Shown here: one piece after another, positions 9,137 to 17,155 of the stretch
Position numbering within the stretch: the stretch's first letter is position 1
Layout: each line of letters begins with the position of its first letter
NCBI GenBank assembly: GCA_963772375.1
Contig: CAVYXG010000007.1
Span: 186,001-250,000, forward strand
Direction: 5' to 3'
Length of the DNA stretch: 64,000 bases
Source of the DNA: DATBHM01 sp963772375
GTDB lineage: Bacteria > Actinomycetota > UBA4738 > JACQTL01
The notes under the pieces: generated by a model
The model's database searches: none
Seen by the model: only the letters and a program-made list of their open reading frames with translations
What the model was told of the DNA's origin: nothing
Made by a program: the position numbers and the translations under genes

Positions 9137-9574
9137 GTGCGACCGATGTGGGTGTGCCCCGCCTGCGGCAGGAGCTTCGCGAACCGCAACCAGACGCACA
9201 CGTGCCGGGCCCTGGGATCGGTCGAGGACCACCTGCGGGGCAAGCCCGCCGAGGTGGTGGCGACCTACCGCGCCCTGGAGGCGGCCGTGCTCGCGCTCGG
9301 CCCGGTCGAGGTCCTCGCCGAGCGGTCCCGCATTGCGTTTCATGTGCGGCTGAGCTTTGCCGGGTGCGTCGTTCGGAGGCGGTGGGTGGATGCGACGGTG
9401 CTCCTCGCCCGGCGGCTGGAGAGCCCCCGGTTCGCGAAGGTCGTGACCTATTCGCCGCGGAACCACGGCCTCACGTTCCGGCTGACCTCGCCGGGCGAGG
9501 TCGATGACGAGGTGGCGCGGTGGCTGGCCGAGGCGTACGAGGTCGGCCTCCAGCGCCACCTCGGCCACCGATAG
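9137..9574 (+). CDS. DUF5655-like protein with N-terminal zinc motif
   Basis: This 145-residue protein begins MRPMWVCPACGRSFANRNQ with a further His and Cys soon after (THTC), giving a CxxC...HxC zinc-finger-like head. The remaining about 110 residues resemble the DUF5655 domain, a small alpha/beta fold of unknown function often found alone in actinobacteria. GTG at 9137 is chosen because the -10 hexamer sits 7 nt upstream; ATG at 9146 is an alternative. It is transcribed divergently from lysC. The family call rests on overall resemblance only. Confidence 0.6.
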   Translation: MRPMWVCPACGRSFANRNQTHTCRALGSVEDHLRGKPAEVVATYRALEAAVLALGPVEVLAERSRIAFHVRLSFAGCVVRRRWVDATVLLARRLESPRFAKVVTYSPRNHGLTFRLTSPGEVDDEVARWLAEAYEVGLQRHLGHR

Positions 9575-9584
9575 CGTCCCGCGT

Positions 9585-10250
9585 TCAGGCCCGGACCCGG
9601 GCCCTGCGGATCGGGCGGTCGGCGTCGAACACCAGACGCCTCGCCAACGAGCGGATCCAGCCGTCCTCGCGGGCCACCGGGCCCACCCCGACCAGGCGGC
9701 GGGCGAGGATCACCCCGAGCACCCCGGCCCCCATCGCGACCATCCCGCGGGGCCGCCCGGTGGCCGCGGCGACCACCGGCACGGCGGTGAAGCCAGCCGT
9801 GCTTCCTGCGCCGGTGTGCCCGAGCGCCTTGCCGGCCAGCAGGACCGACCCTGCGACGACCATCTCCAGCGGAAGGTTGACGAGGGTCACGCCGGCCGCG
9901 GCCGCCAGGCCGCGGCCGGCGAAGGGCCGGGCGAACGGCGGGAAGGCGTGGCCGGCCACGACGGCCACGCCGGTCGCGGCCCGCCACCCGGTCGTGAGCC
10001 CCGCCCGTCGCGCGGCGGCCGCCACCACCACTGCCTTGGCAACGTCCCCGCCTATCGCGACGGCGGTGGCGGCGGGGCCGGCGTGCTCGGCGAGCAGGAG
10101 GTGCGCGTCGGCGACGGAGGAGTCTGCGGACGCCAGTTCGACGACTGCCCGCGCGCCCGTCGCCCGCGCGACCAGGTAGGCCGCCGGGATCGAGCCGACG
10201 AGATAGCCACCGACGACCCAGAGGGCGCCTCGGGGCCGGCCGGCGCTCAT
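9585..10250 (-). CDS. PlsY-like glycerol-3-phosphate acyltransferase
   Basis: The 221-residue hydrophobic protein carries the PlsY motifs: GSIPAAYLVAR near residue 19, a DVAKA helix in the middle, and GHAFPPFARPFAGRG with the conserved Gly and acidic/basic pattern. PlsY moves an acyl group from acyl phosphate to glycerol-3-phosphate at the membrane, the first step of phospholipid synthesis. The first motif is less canonical than in Escherichia coli PlsY, so an additional or divergent paralogue is possible. Its ATG overlaps the stop of the DegV gene by 4 nt, linking fatty-acid binding and acyl transfer. Confidence 0.7.
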   Translation of the reverse strand: MSAGRPRGALWVVGGYLVGSIPAAYLVARATGARAVVELASADSSVADAHLLLAEHAGPAATAVAIGGDVAKAVVVAAAARRAGLTTGWRAATGVAVVAGHAFPPFARPFAGRGLAAAAGVTLVNLPLEMVVAGSVLLAGKALGHTGAGSTAGFTAVPVVAAATGRPRGMVAMGAGVLGVILARRLVGVGPVAREDGWIRSLARRLVFDADRPIRRARVRA

Positions 10251-11065
10251 TCGCGCCACCAGGCCGCGCCGACCAGCCCCGGCCCGGCGCTCGCCCCGAT
10301 GACCGGTGTGACCGGCACCAGGAACTCCTCGGCGACCTCGGCTCGGGCGCGGACGAGCTCTAGCAGCGTGCGGGCGTCGTCCTCGGCCGCCGCGTGCAGG
10401 GCCGCGACGTGCAGCGGTCCGCGCGCCATCCCGTCCACCGCGGCGTCCGCCAGCATCGCGAGCGCCCGGGACCGGGTCCGGGCCCGCCCGGCCGGTTCGA
10501 TCTCGCCGCCCTGCAGCCGGAAGAGCGGCCGGATCGAGAGCGCCGTGGCCGCATACGCCTGGAAGCGGGTCACGCGCCCGGTTCGCCGGAGATGGTCGAA
10601 CGACTCGATCGCGCCCTGCAGGTGCACCCGGTCGGCCACCGCTCGCCCTCGCGCGACGACGTCGGCGACCGTGGCGCCGTTCCGGGCCGCCCTCGCCGCC
10701 TCGACGGCCACGAAGCCCTCGGCCATGCTCGCGGTCCTCGAGTCGACCACCTCCACCCGAACCGCGCTGCGCTCGGCGGCGAGCACGGCCTCGTGGTGGG
10801 TCGACGAGAGTGCGGCCGCGAGCGTCACGCAAACGACCTCGTCAGAACCGGCGCCCTCGAACCCCTCCTGCCACTCCCCCACCGACGGCGCCGCGGTGGA
10901 CGCGACCTCGCCTCCGGCCAGCCGCCGGTAGACCTCCGCCGAATCCTCGCCGTCGACGACGACCTCCTCGCCGAATCGCACCTGGAGGGGCACGACGCTG
11001 ATCCCGAGTTCGCGGGCGAGCTCCGGCGGCACGTTCGCCGCGCTGTCCGTGACCACCGCCACCAT
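10247..11065 (-). CDS. DegV family fatty-acid-binding protein
   Basis: The 272-residue protein starts MVAVVTDSAANVPPELAREL, the typical DegV opening with the TDSAA fatty-acid head-group loop. It also carries the STAAPSVGEW segment and the SRTASMAEGF turn. DegV/FakB proteins hold a fatty acid for phosphorylation by a FakA kinase, producing acyl phosphate used by PlsX and PlsY. The 4-nt overlap with the PlsY-like gene fits that pathway. No FakA gene is in the window. A GGGAGG ribosome site supports ATG 11065. Confidence 0.85.
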   Translation of the reverse strand: MVAVVTDSAANVPPELARELGISVVPLQVRFGEEVVVDGEDSAEVYRRLAGGEVASTAAPSVGEWQEGFEGAGSDEVVCVTLAAALSSTHHEAVLAAERSAVRVEVVDSRTASMAEGFVAVEAARAARNGATVADVVARGRAVADRVHLQGAIESFDHLRRTGRVTRFQAYAATALSIRPLFRLQGGEIEPAGRARTRSRALAMLADAAVDGMARGPLHVAALHAAAEDDARTLLELVRARAEVAEEFLVPVTPVIGASAGPGLVGAAWWRE

Positions 11066-11140
11066 CGGCTTTTCGTCCTCCCGCAGCCGCCGGGCACGCT
11101 CCCGGCGCCGACACAAGTGCCTCGTAGGATTGAACACGGG

Positions 11141-12472
11141 ATGGCGAACGACGGCCAAGGAGGTCTCCGCGGCCTCTTCCGCGTCCGGGGGTTCCGGCGG
11201 CTGTTCGCCGGGCAGGCGGTCTCCGGGCTCGGCGACTGGGTGGCGACGCTCGCGTTCATCGCGCTGGCGTACGGCATCACCGGGAACCAGACCGCCGTCG
11301 CCGTCGTGCTGATCCTGCGGCTGGTCCCGCCGATCTTCGCCGCGCCGGTGGGGGGCGTGCTGGCCGACCGGCTCGACCGCCGCCTGCTGATGGTCACGTG
11401 CGACCTGGCGCGGGCGGCGCTGATCGTGCTGGTGCCGTTCTTCGGGATCGCCGGGCTCTACGTGATCGCGTTCGTGCACGAATGCCTGTCGCTGGTGTTC
11501 CTGCCGGCGCGCGACGCGAGCGTGCCGCTGCTCGTGGACGACGAGGAACAGCTCCCGCTCGCGAACGGGCTGATCCTCGCCTCGTCGTTCGGGGCGATCC
11601 CGTTCGCGGCGGCGGTGTTCGGGGCCCTCCGGCTGGCGGCATCGCACATCCCGGGCTGGGTCCCGTTCGGGAACGCGATGCGCTCGCACCCCACCTCCAT
11701 GGCGTTCTTCTTCGACTCGGCGACGTTCCTGTTCTCGGCCCTGATGGTCGTCCGGATCCACCGAATCCCCTCCGGCGGACGGGCGGCCGACCAGTCGGCG
11801 TTCAAGGGGCTGGCGGAGGCGTTCCGGTACATCCTGCGGACGCCGATCCTGCGGTCGCTCTCGGTCGGGCTCGTGGTGTCGATGTTCGGCGGCGGGGTGC
11901 TGTTCGCGGTCGGCATCGCGTACATCCACCAGACGCTGCAGGGAACGGACGTCGACTTCGGGTGGCTGGCCGCGCTGTGGGGCTCGGGGATGGCGATCGG
12001 GCTCGGCGTGGTGCGGTTCCTGGTGCGCGAGCGCGGCGAGCCGTGGGTGTTCCTCGCGGCCGTGACGATGTGCGGCGGGATCCTGATCGTGATGGCGCTG
12101 CTGCCGTACCTGTGGCTGGCGTTCGCGATCGCGGTGGTGTTCGGGGCGTCGTTCTCCGTCGCGATCATGGTCGCGTTGTCGATGACGCAGCGGGTGACCG
12201 AGGACCGCATCCGGGGGCGGATCATGGGCGGGGTGCAGATGCTGTTCCGGGTCGGCCTCGGCGTGGGGGCGCTCGGGATCGGCGCGCTCGCCTACTCGAT
12301 CGGCGACGTGCACCTGGTGATCTCGCTCGACGGCAACCAGATCGGACTGCTGGCGGGCGGGGTGCTGATCCTGCTCGGTGCGGCCGCCAGCGCCGGGGTG
12401 CTCCGCCACGCGAAGGCGGCGCAGGAGCCGATCGACGACCGCATGGTGGAACCGGCCGAGTCCTCAGCCTGA
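11141..12472 (+). CDS. MFS transporter (MFS_3 / exporter type)
   Basis: A 443-residue integral membrane protein with about 12 hydrophobic helices. The N-terminal pattern FRRLFAGQAVSGLGDW and the loop GGVLADRLDRRLLM between helices 2 and 3 are typical of the MFS_3 branch, which exports siderophores, macrolides and other small molecules by proton antiport. ATG 11141 follows a TAGGAT hexamer 10 nt upstream. It is divergent from degV, and its last 9 nt overlap the end of the convergent mscS-like gene. The substrate is unknown. Confidence 0.85.
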   Translation: MANDGQGGLRGLFRVRGFRRLFAGQAVSGLGDWVATLAFIALAYGITGNQTAVAVVLILRLVPPIFAAPVGGVLADRLDRRLLMVTCDLARAALIVLVPFFGIAGLYVIAFVHECLSLVFLPARDASVPLLVDDEEQLPLANGLILASSFGAIPFAAAVFGALRLAASHIPGWVPFGNAMRSHPTSMAFFFDSATFLFSALMVVRIHRIPSGGRAADQSAFKGLAEAFRYILRTPILRSLSVGLVVSMFGGGVLFAVGIAYIHQTLQGTDVDFGWLAALWGSGMAIGLGVVRFLVRERGEPWVFLAAVTMCGGILIVMALLPYLWLAFAIAVVFGASFSVAIMVALSMTQRVTEDRIRGRIMGGVQMLFRVGLGVGALGIGALAYSIGDVHLVISLDGNQIGLLAGGVLILLGAAASAGVLRHAKAAQEPIDDRMVEPAESSA

Positions 12473-13348
12473 GGTCGGCGCCTGCGTCGGCGGGTAGGGC
12501 GGCGGCCGGTGGATCCCCTCGGCGTTCAGCTTCCCGGTGATCGCCTGCCGCATGGCCCGCTCGACCTCGACGCGCTTGGAGGGCTCCGTCTCGGCCGTGA
12601 CCCGGATGACCTGTGCGTTCTCGGTGAGCTGCGTGACGCCCAGCACCTTCGGCTCCTCCCGGAGGCCCGACGCGTACGGCTCGACGTCCGCTACATCCTG
12701 GAGCAGCGCTTCGATCAGGTCCTGCACCTTCTCGGCGTCCTCGTCCAGGGCGATCCGCAGGTCGACGATGGCGCGGCCCCACCCTCGCGTCTTGTTCCGC
12801 GTGATCTGGATCAGGCCGTTGGCCACGGTCGACAGCGTCCCGTCGAACTCCCGGACCGAGGTCGCGCGCAGCGACAGGCGTTCGACGGTACCGGCGATCA
12901 CGCCGCCGTCGGTCTCCAGCTGCACGGCGTCGCCCACGTCGAACTGCCCTTCGAGCACGAGGAACAGGCCGCTGATCGTGTCGGCGACCAGCTGCTGCGC
13001 CCCGAACCCGATCGCGAGTCCGGCAATGCCGGCGCTCGCGATCAACGGCCCGAGGGCGACGCCGAAGAACGAGACGAGGCTGAACACCACCACGGACCAG
13101 GCGATCACGATGATCACCCCGCCGGCCAGGCCCACCGCGGTGGCCAGGCGCCGGCGCCGGCGGCCGGCGGGATCGTCCCCGGAAGTCGCCGCACGACGCC
13201 GGTAGCGCCGAACGTAGTGATGGACGATCCACGAGGCGATGACCGCGATCGCCAGCGCGATCCCAACGCCCAGCGCGAACCGCAACCACCACTCGCCCGA
13301 GAAGATCTTGAGGTTGTCGGCCGCCGCCAGCGACGCGAGGTTGGTCAC
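12464..13348 (-). CDS. Small-conductance mechanosensitive channel (MscS family)
   Basis: The 294-residue protein has three hydrophobic segments, at about residues 22-43, 70-92 and 95-115. The third has the Gly/Ala-rich pore-helix pattern (AGIAGLAIGFGAQQLV). The beta domain follows (GLFLVLEGQFDVGDAV), then a cytoplasmic alpha/beta domain ending in a Pro-rich tail. MscS channels open under membrane tension to release solutes during hypo-osmotic shock. The start is GTG 13348. The 3' end overlaps the convergent MFS gene. Confidence 0.88.
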   Translation of the reverse strand: MTNLASLAAADNLKIFSGEWWLRFALGVGIALAIAVIASWIVHHYVRRYRRRAATSGDDPAGRRRRRLATAVGLAGGVIIVIAWSVVVFSLVSFFGVALGPLIASAGIAGLAIGFGAQQLVADTISGLFLVLEGQFDVGDAVQLETDGGVIAGTVERLSLRATSVREFDGTLSTVANGLIQITRNKTRGWGRAIVDLRIALDEDAEKVQDLIEALLQDVADVEPYASGLREEPKVLGVTQLTENAQVIRVTAETEPSKRVEVERAMRQAITGKLNAEGIHRPPPYPPTQAPTSG

Positions 13349-13529
13349 GCGCGGACGATACTCCCGGTTCGGCGCCCGGCACCCGGATCGGCGGTCGGGC
13401 CCGCGCTTTGCCGCCCGGGGGCGACGCCGGACCGCAGGCCAGCGTGCCGCGAGTCATCCGAGATGGCCACCCTCACGACGACACTGATCCGATTCCAGGA
13501 CACCCGGTCCGTGCAATGATCGGCGCCGA

Positions 13530-13915
13530 GTGGACGAGCATCCGAACGCAGCAGCGTACCGACGGACGGCGGACGCCTTCCGGGCCGCCGACATGGACTC
13601 GCTGCGAAGCCTGATCGACGACGACTGGTCTGGCACGTCCCCGGCAGGAACCGCCTTTCGGGCGAGGTGGTGGGTCGAGCCCTCTTCGAATGGTTCGACC
13701 GGCTGCGAGGCGTCACCGGCGGGTCGTTCCTGCTCGAGGAGCACGACGTCATGGCCAACGACGAGCACGTGGTGGCACTGGGCCGGATGTCGGCGGTGCG
13801 GGAGACGCCGTTGAGCGTCGAGGTCGTGAGCGTCTTCCACTACCGAGACGGCCGGCAGTCCGAACGCTGGTTCCTGCCGGCCGATCCCGATGCCTGGGAT
13901 CGCATGTTCTCGTAA
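13530..13915 (+). pseudogene. SnoaL-like (NTF2-fold) protein, frameshifted
   Basis: The GTG at 13530 opens a frame that reads as a SnoaL-like NTF2-fold protein for about 31 residues (AAYRRTADAFRAADMDSLRS). Continuation in the family (LVWHVPG, then GEVVGRALFEWFDRL) is found in the next frame from about 13625 to the stop at 13915. One base is missing between 13622 and 13625, in a GAC-GAC-GA run. Restored, the protein would be about 128 residues, normal for the family. These domains serve as small isomerases, hydrolases or binding proteins. True decay and a sequencing error are equally possible. Confidence 0.65.
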
Positions 13916-14298
13916 GCACCCCCCTCAGCCGCGGTGCCGTCAAGGGGCCGGCGAGTCGGAACTCCCGTCGTGAGGATCACCGACCCGGTGGCCTCGCACC
14001 GACCGAGGCACCGACGGGCCCCGCACGCCGGCGTTATGACACCTGGCCGGGCGACGCTGGAACGGCGAGGTGTCGAACACCCTTCGCCGTCAGATTCCGG
14101 AACCAGAGCGGTTCGAAATCACGTCGCCGTCCACCTGGCCCCCTCGATTCGCTCGGCCGCATTCTCCTTCGCCACGGAACGGCGTGCGGATGTCCGCCGG
14201 CGATCCGACGAGCGCTGTGCCGCGAACACCCGGCAGGCCTGGCCGAGCGCGGCCTCCGCCGCTACCATCGCGCCCGTCCGGGGGGGAGCCGCACCCAC
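13916..14298 (+). other. Intergenic stretch without recognisable gene
   Basis: These 383 nt precede the hydrolase gene. No frame shows family resemblance or a ribosome site with a convincing start, and no RNA gene or repeat was seen. Confidence 0.4.
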
Positions 14299-15171
14299 AT
14301 GAGTCCGAACCGCACCGACATCGAGCACGCCGCCCTCACGACGCGGTGGGTTCGGGCGATGGACGTCTCCACGCCCGTCTCCGAGGCCGGCGCGCTCGAC
14401 GCGCGGGAGGCCGTCGTCTACGTCCACGGGAACCCCGGGTCGCGCAGGGATTTCGGGATGCTGGTCGCGAGCACGGGGACGTTCGTCCGTTCGATCGCGT
14501 TCGACATGCCGGGGTTCGGCGAGGCCGACAAACCGCGGGATTTCGAGTACTCGGTCGAGGGGTTCGGGCGGTTCATCGACGAGGTGCTGGGCCGGCTCGG
14601 GATCGAACGCGTCCACCTGGTCGTGCACGACTTCGGCACGGCGTACGGACTGCACTGGGCCGTCACGTACCCGAACGCGTTCGCCAGCGTGGTCGTGATC
14701 AACGGGCCGCCGGTGAGCGACTACCGGTGGTACGCGCTGGCGCGCGTGTGGCGGACGCCCGTCGCCGGCGAGGTGCTCCACGGCACGCTCACCCGGCCGT
14801 TCTTCGAGCTGAACGTCCGCCGCGGGAACCCCAAGCGGCTGCCCGACGAGTTCGTCGGACGGATGTGGCGCGAGTACGACCGGGGAACACGCCGCGCGGT
14901 GCTCGGCCTGTATCGGGCGACGCCGGCCAATCGCATGGTGCCGGCCGGGCCGGCGGAGTTCGCCGCTCTGGGCCGCCCCGCCCTCGTCGTGTGGGGATCG
15001 AACGACGCCTACATCCCGCGGCGGTTCGCCGAACAGCACCGCGAGGCGTTCCCCGGCGTGGAGATCGTCGACATCCCGCACGCCAGCCACTGGCCGATGG
15101 TCGACCAGCCGCGGGCGGTCGGTGACGCCGTGGTGCCGTTCCTGCGCGGACAGGTCGAGGGCGGCGCATGA
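14299..15171 (+). CDS. Alpha/beta hydrolase, haloalkane dehalogenase/epoxide hydrolase-like
   Basis: This 290-residue hydrolase carries the oxyanion-hole motif VHGNPGS (residues 42-48) and, instead of a Ser nucleophile, VVHDFGTAYG with Asp111 at the nucleophile elbow. Asp236 (GSNDAY) and His264 (HASHW) complete a likely Asp-Asp-His triad. Asp nucleophiles are characteristic of haloalkane dehalogenases and epoxide hydrolases, which form a covalent ester intermediate. The stop overlaps the start of the following flavin oxidoreductase as ATGA, so both enzymes likely act on one substrate or pathway. The substrate is not predictable. Confidence 0.8.
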   Translation: MSPNRTDIEHAALTTRWVRAMDVSTPVSEAGALDAREAVVYVHGNPGSRRDFGMLVASTGTFVRSIAFDMPGFGEADKPRDFEYSVEGFGRFIDEVLGRLGIERVHLVVHDFGTAYGLHWAVTYPNAFASVVVINGPPVSDYRWYALARVWRTPVAGEVLHGTLTRPFFELNVRRGNPKRLPDEFVGRMWREYDRGTRRAVLGLYRATPANRMVPAGPAEFAALGRPALVVWGSNDAYIPRRFAEQHREAFPGVEIVDIPHASHWPMVDQPRAVGDAVVPFLRGQVEGGA

Positions 15172-16526
15172 CCGACGCGCCGGCCGACGGTCGAGCGAGC
15201 CCGATCTTCGAGCCGTTCACCATCAACGGGGTCGAGTTCCGCAACCGCATCCTGCGTTCGTCGATCGGCGGCCGGTACGCCTACTACGACGGCACGGTGA
15301 ACCCGGTGTGGGCTCGGTTCGAGCGGCGGTTCGCCGAGGGCGGCGTTGGCGGGCTGATCTCCGCGACCATCACGGTCGACGACCACCGGTGGGCGCCGAT
15401 GGAGTACCCCAAGATCAGTCAGGACAAGTTCATCGGGCCCATCGCGGAGGGCGTCCGCAAGGTCCAGGCGCTCGGATGCCGGTACGTGATGCAGATCGGC
15501 GACCCCGGCTACCACACGCAGGCCGGGCTGTTCACCGAGGCCACCGACGAGCGGTCGTCATCCGGCGGGTTCGACCTGCTGTACGGCTACCGGTCGACCA
15601 GGCGCGCGATGACCGTGGGCGAGATCGAACGAACCGTCCAGAACTTCGCCGACGCCGCGAGACGCGTCCGTGAGGCCGGGTGCGACGGCCTCGAGGTCAC
15701 CGCGTCCAAGGGCTACCTGATCCACCAGTTCCTGAACCCGGCGATCAACCGACGCACCGACCGCTACGGCGGCAGCGTCCGCAATCGCTTCCGGTTCCTC
15801 GAGGAGGTCGTCGGGGCGATCCGCGACGAGGTCGGGCGCGACTTCCTGTTCGGCGTCCGCCTGAGTGCGGCCGACTACAACTACCTCCCGGTGAACGTCC
15901 GGTGGCCGCCCGTGCGCCCGCTGCGGAACTGGTGGTTCGGCAACGGCCTGCACGAGACGCTGCAGTTCGGCCGGTGGCTCCGCGACCTCGACATCGACTA
16001 CCTGCACATCTCCAACGGGTTCGGGTTCATCAACCCCAAGGAGAACCCCGGCGACTTCCCGACCAGGGAGCTCCGGGTCTTCTACAGCTCGGTGCGCCAC
16101 CTGTCGGGGAAGGCGTCGGCGCGCTCGGCCCTGATGAACTCCGTGCCGTTCCCGCTGCTCCACCGCGTCGGAAGCGCGGGCTGGCACGCGAAGCGCGGCG
16201 CGAACCTCGACGACGCGCGACGGTTCCGCGAGGTCGTCGGCCTGCCGGTCATCGCGAACGGCGGCTTCCAGCAGCGTTCGTTCATCGAACACGCCATCGA
16301 GACCGGCGGCTGCGACATGGTCTCGATGGCGAGGCCGCTGCTGGCCAACCCCGACCTCCCCGAGCAGTTCCGCGCCGGCGTCGACGTCCCCGACCGGCCG
16401 TGCACCTTCTGCAACCGGTGCACGATCCGCACGACCACCGGCCCGCTCGGCTGCTACGAGCCGAAGCGCTTCGGGAGTGTCGAGGCGATGGAACGCCAGA
16501 TCCTCGACTGGGCCTCGCCCGACTGA
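15168..16526 (+). CDS. Old Yellow Enzyme-type NADH:flavin oxidoreductase with Fe-S motif
   Basis: The 452-residue protein has an FMN-binding TIM barrel: IFEPFTINGVEFRNRI at the N-terminus, the NPAINRRTDRYGGS segment typical of the OYE/2,4-dienoyl-CoA reductase group, and VIANGGF for phosphate binding. It ends with CTFCNRC plus a further Cys about 12 residues on, matching the 4Fe-4S site of the dienoyl-CoA reductase branch. The FAD/NADPH half of the full-length enzymes is absent, so electrons must come from a separate partner or from NAD(P)H directly. It is coupled to the upstream hydrolase by a 4-nt overlap. Confidence 0.85.
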   Translation: MTDAPADGRASPIFEPFTINGVEFRNRILRSSIGGRYAYYDGTVNPVWARFERRFAEGGVGGLISATITVDDHRWAPMEYPKISQDKFIGPIAEGVRKVQALGCRYVMQIGDPGYHTQAGLFTEATDERSSSGGFDLLYGYRSTRRAMTVGEIERTVQNFADAARRVREAGCDGLEVTASKGYLIHQFLNPAINRRTDRYGGSVRNRFRFLEEVVGAIRDEVGRDFLFGVRLSAADYNYLPVNVRWPPVRPLRNWWFGNGLHETLQFGRWLRDLDIDYLHISNGFGFINPKENPGDFPTRELRVFYSSVRHLSGKASARSALMNSVPFPLLHRVGSAGWHAKRGANLDDARRFREVVGLPVIANGGFQQRSFIEHAIETGGCDMVSMARPLLANPDLPEQFRAGVDVPDRPCTFCNRCTIRTTTGPLGCYEPKRFGSVEAMERQILDWASPD

Positions 16527-16557
16527 GGCGACCGACTGACCCGCGAGAGAGCCGGGC

Positions 16558-17151
16558 TCACATCTCGCGGCGGCCCTCGAGGGCCTGGCCCAGCGTGATC
16601 TCGTCCGCGTACTCGAGGTCGCCTCCGACGGGGAGGCCGCTCGCCAGGCGCGTCACCCTGATGCCGGACGGTCGCAGCAGCGCGGCGATGTACATCGCGG
16701 TGGCGTTCCCCTCCAGGTTGGGATTGGTCGCGAGGATGACCTCGACCACGCCGTCGCGCTGGACCCGGTCGAGCAGCTCCTGCACACGGAGGTCCTCCGG
16801 CCCGATGCCGTCGAGCGGGCTGATCGCGCCGCCGAGCACATGGTACCGGCCCTTCATCACGCCGGCCTTCTCGAGCGACGCGACGTCCTTGGGCTCCTCC
16901 ACGACGCAGATCATCGTGACGTCCCGCCCCGCGTCGCGGCAGATCCGGCAGCGGTCGCCCTCGGCGACGTTGCCGCATTCGTCGCAGAACCGCATGAGCT
17001 CCTTGGCCCGGACGATCGCGGTCGACAGCCGCCTGGCCTCGTCCTCGGACGCCTTCACGATGTGGAACGCCAGCCGTTGCGCCGACTTCGGCCCGATGCC
17101 GGGAAGCCGGGCGAGCTCGTCGATCAGCTCCTGGATCGGTCCCTCGTACAC
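16558..17151 (-). CDS. recR: Recombination mediator protein RecR
   Basis: A 197-residue RecR: an N-terminal helix-hairpin-helix (LPGIGPKSAQRLAFH), a four-Cys zinc finger (CDECG...CRIC), a Toprim domain (VVEEPKDVASLEKAG, then ILATNPNLEGNATA) and a C-terminal Walker-like segment. RecR works with RecO and RecF to load RecA on SSB-covered gaps. GTG 17151 lies 4 nt after the dnaX stop. The small ybaB gene commonly found between dnaX and recR is missing here. Confidence 0.95.
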   Translation of the reverse strand: MYEGPIQELIDELARLPGIGPKSAQRLAFHIVKASEDEARRLSTAIVRAKELMRFCDECGNVAEGDRCRICRDAGRDVTMICVVEEPKDVASLEKAGVMKGRYHVLGGAISPLDGIGPEDLRVQELLDRVQRDGVVEVILATNPNLEGNATAMYIAALLRPSGIRVTRLASGLPVGGDLEYADEITLGQALEGRREM

Positions 17152-17155
17152 GCGG

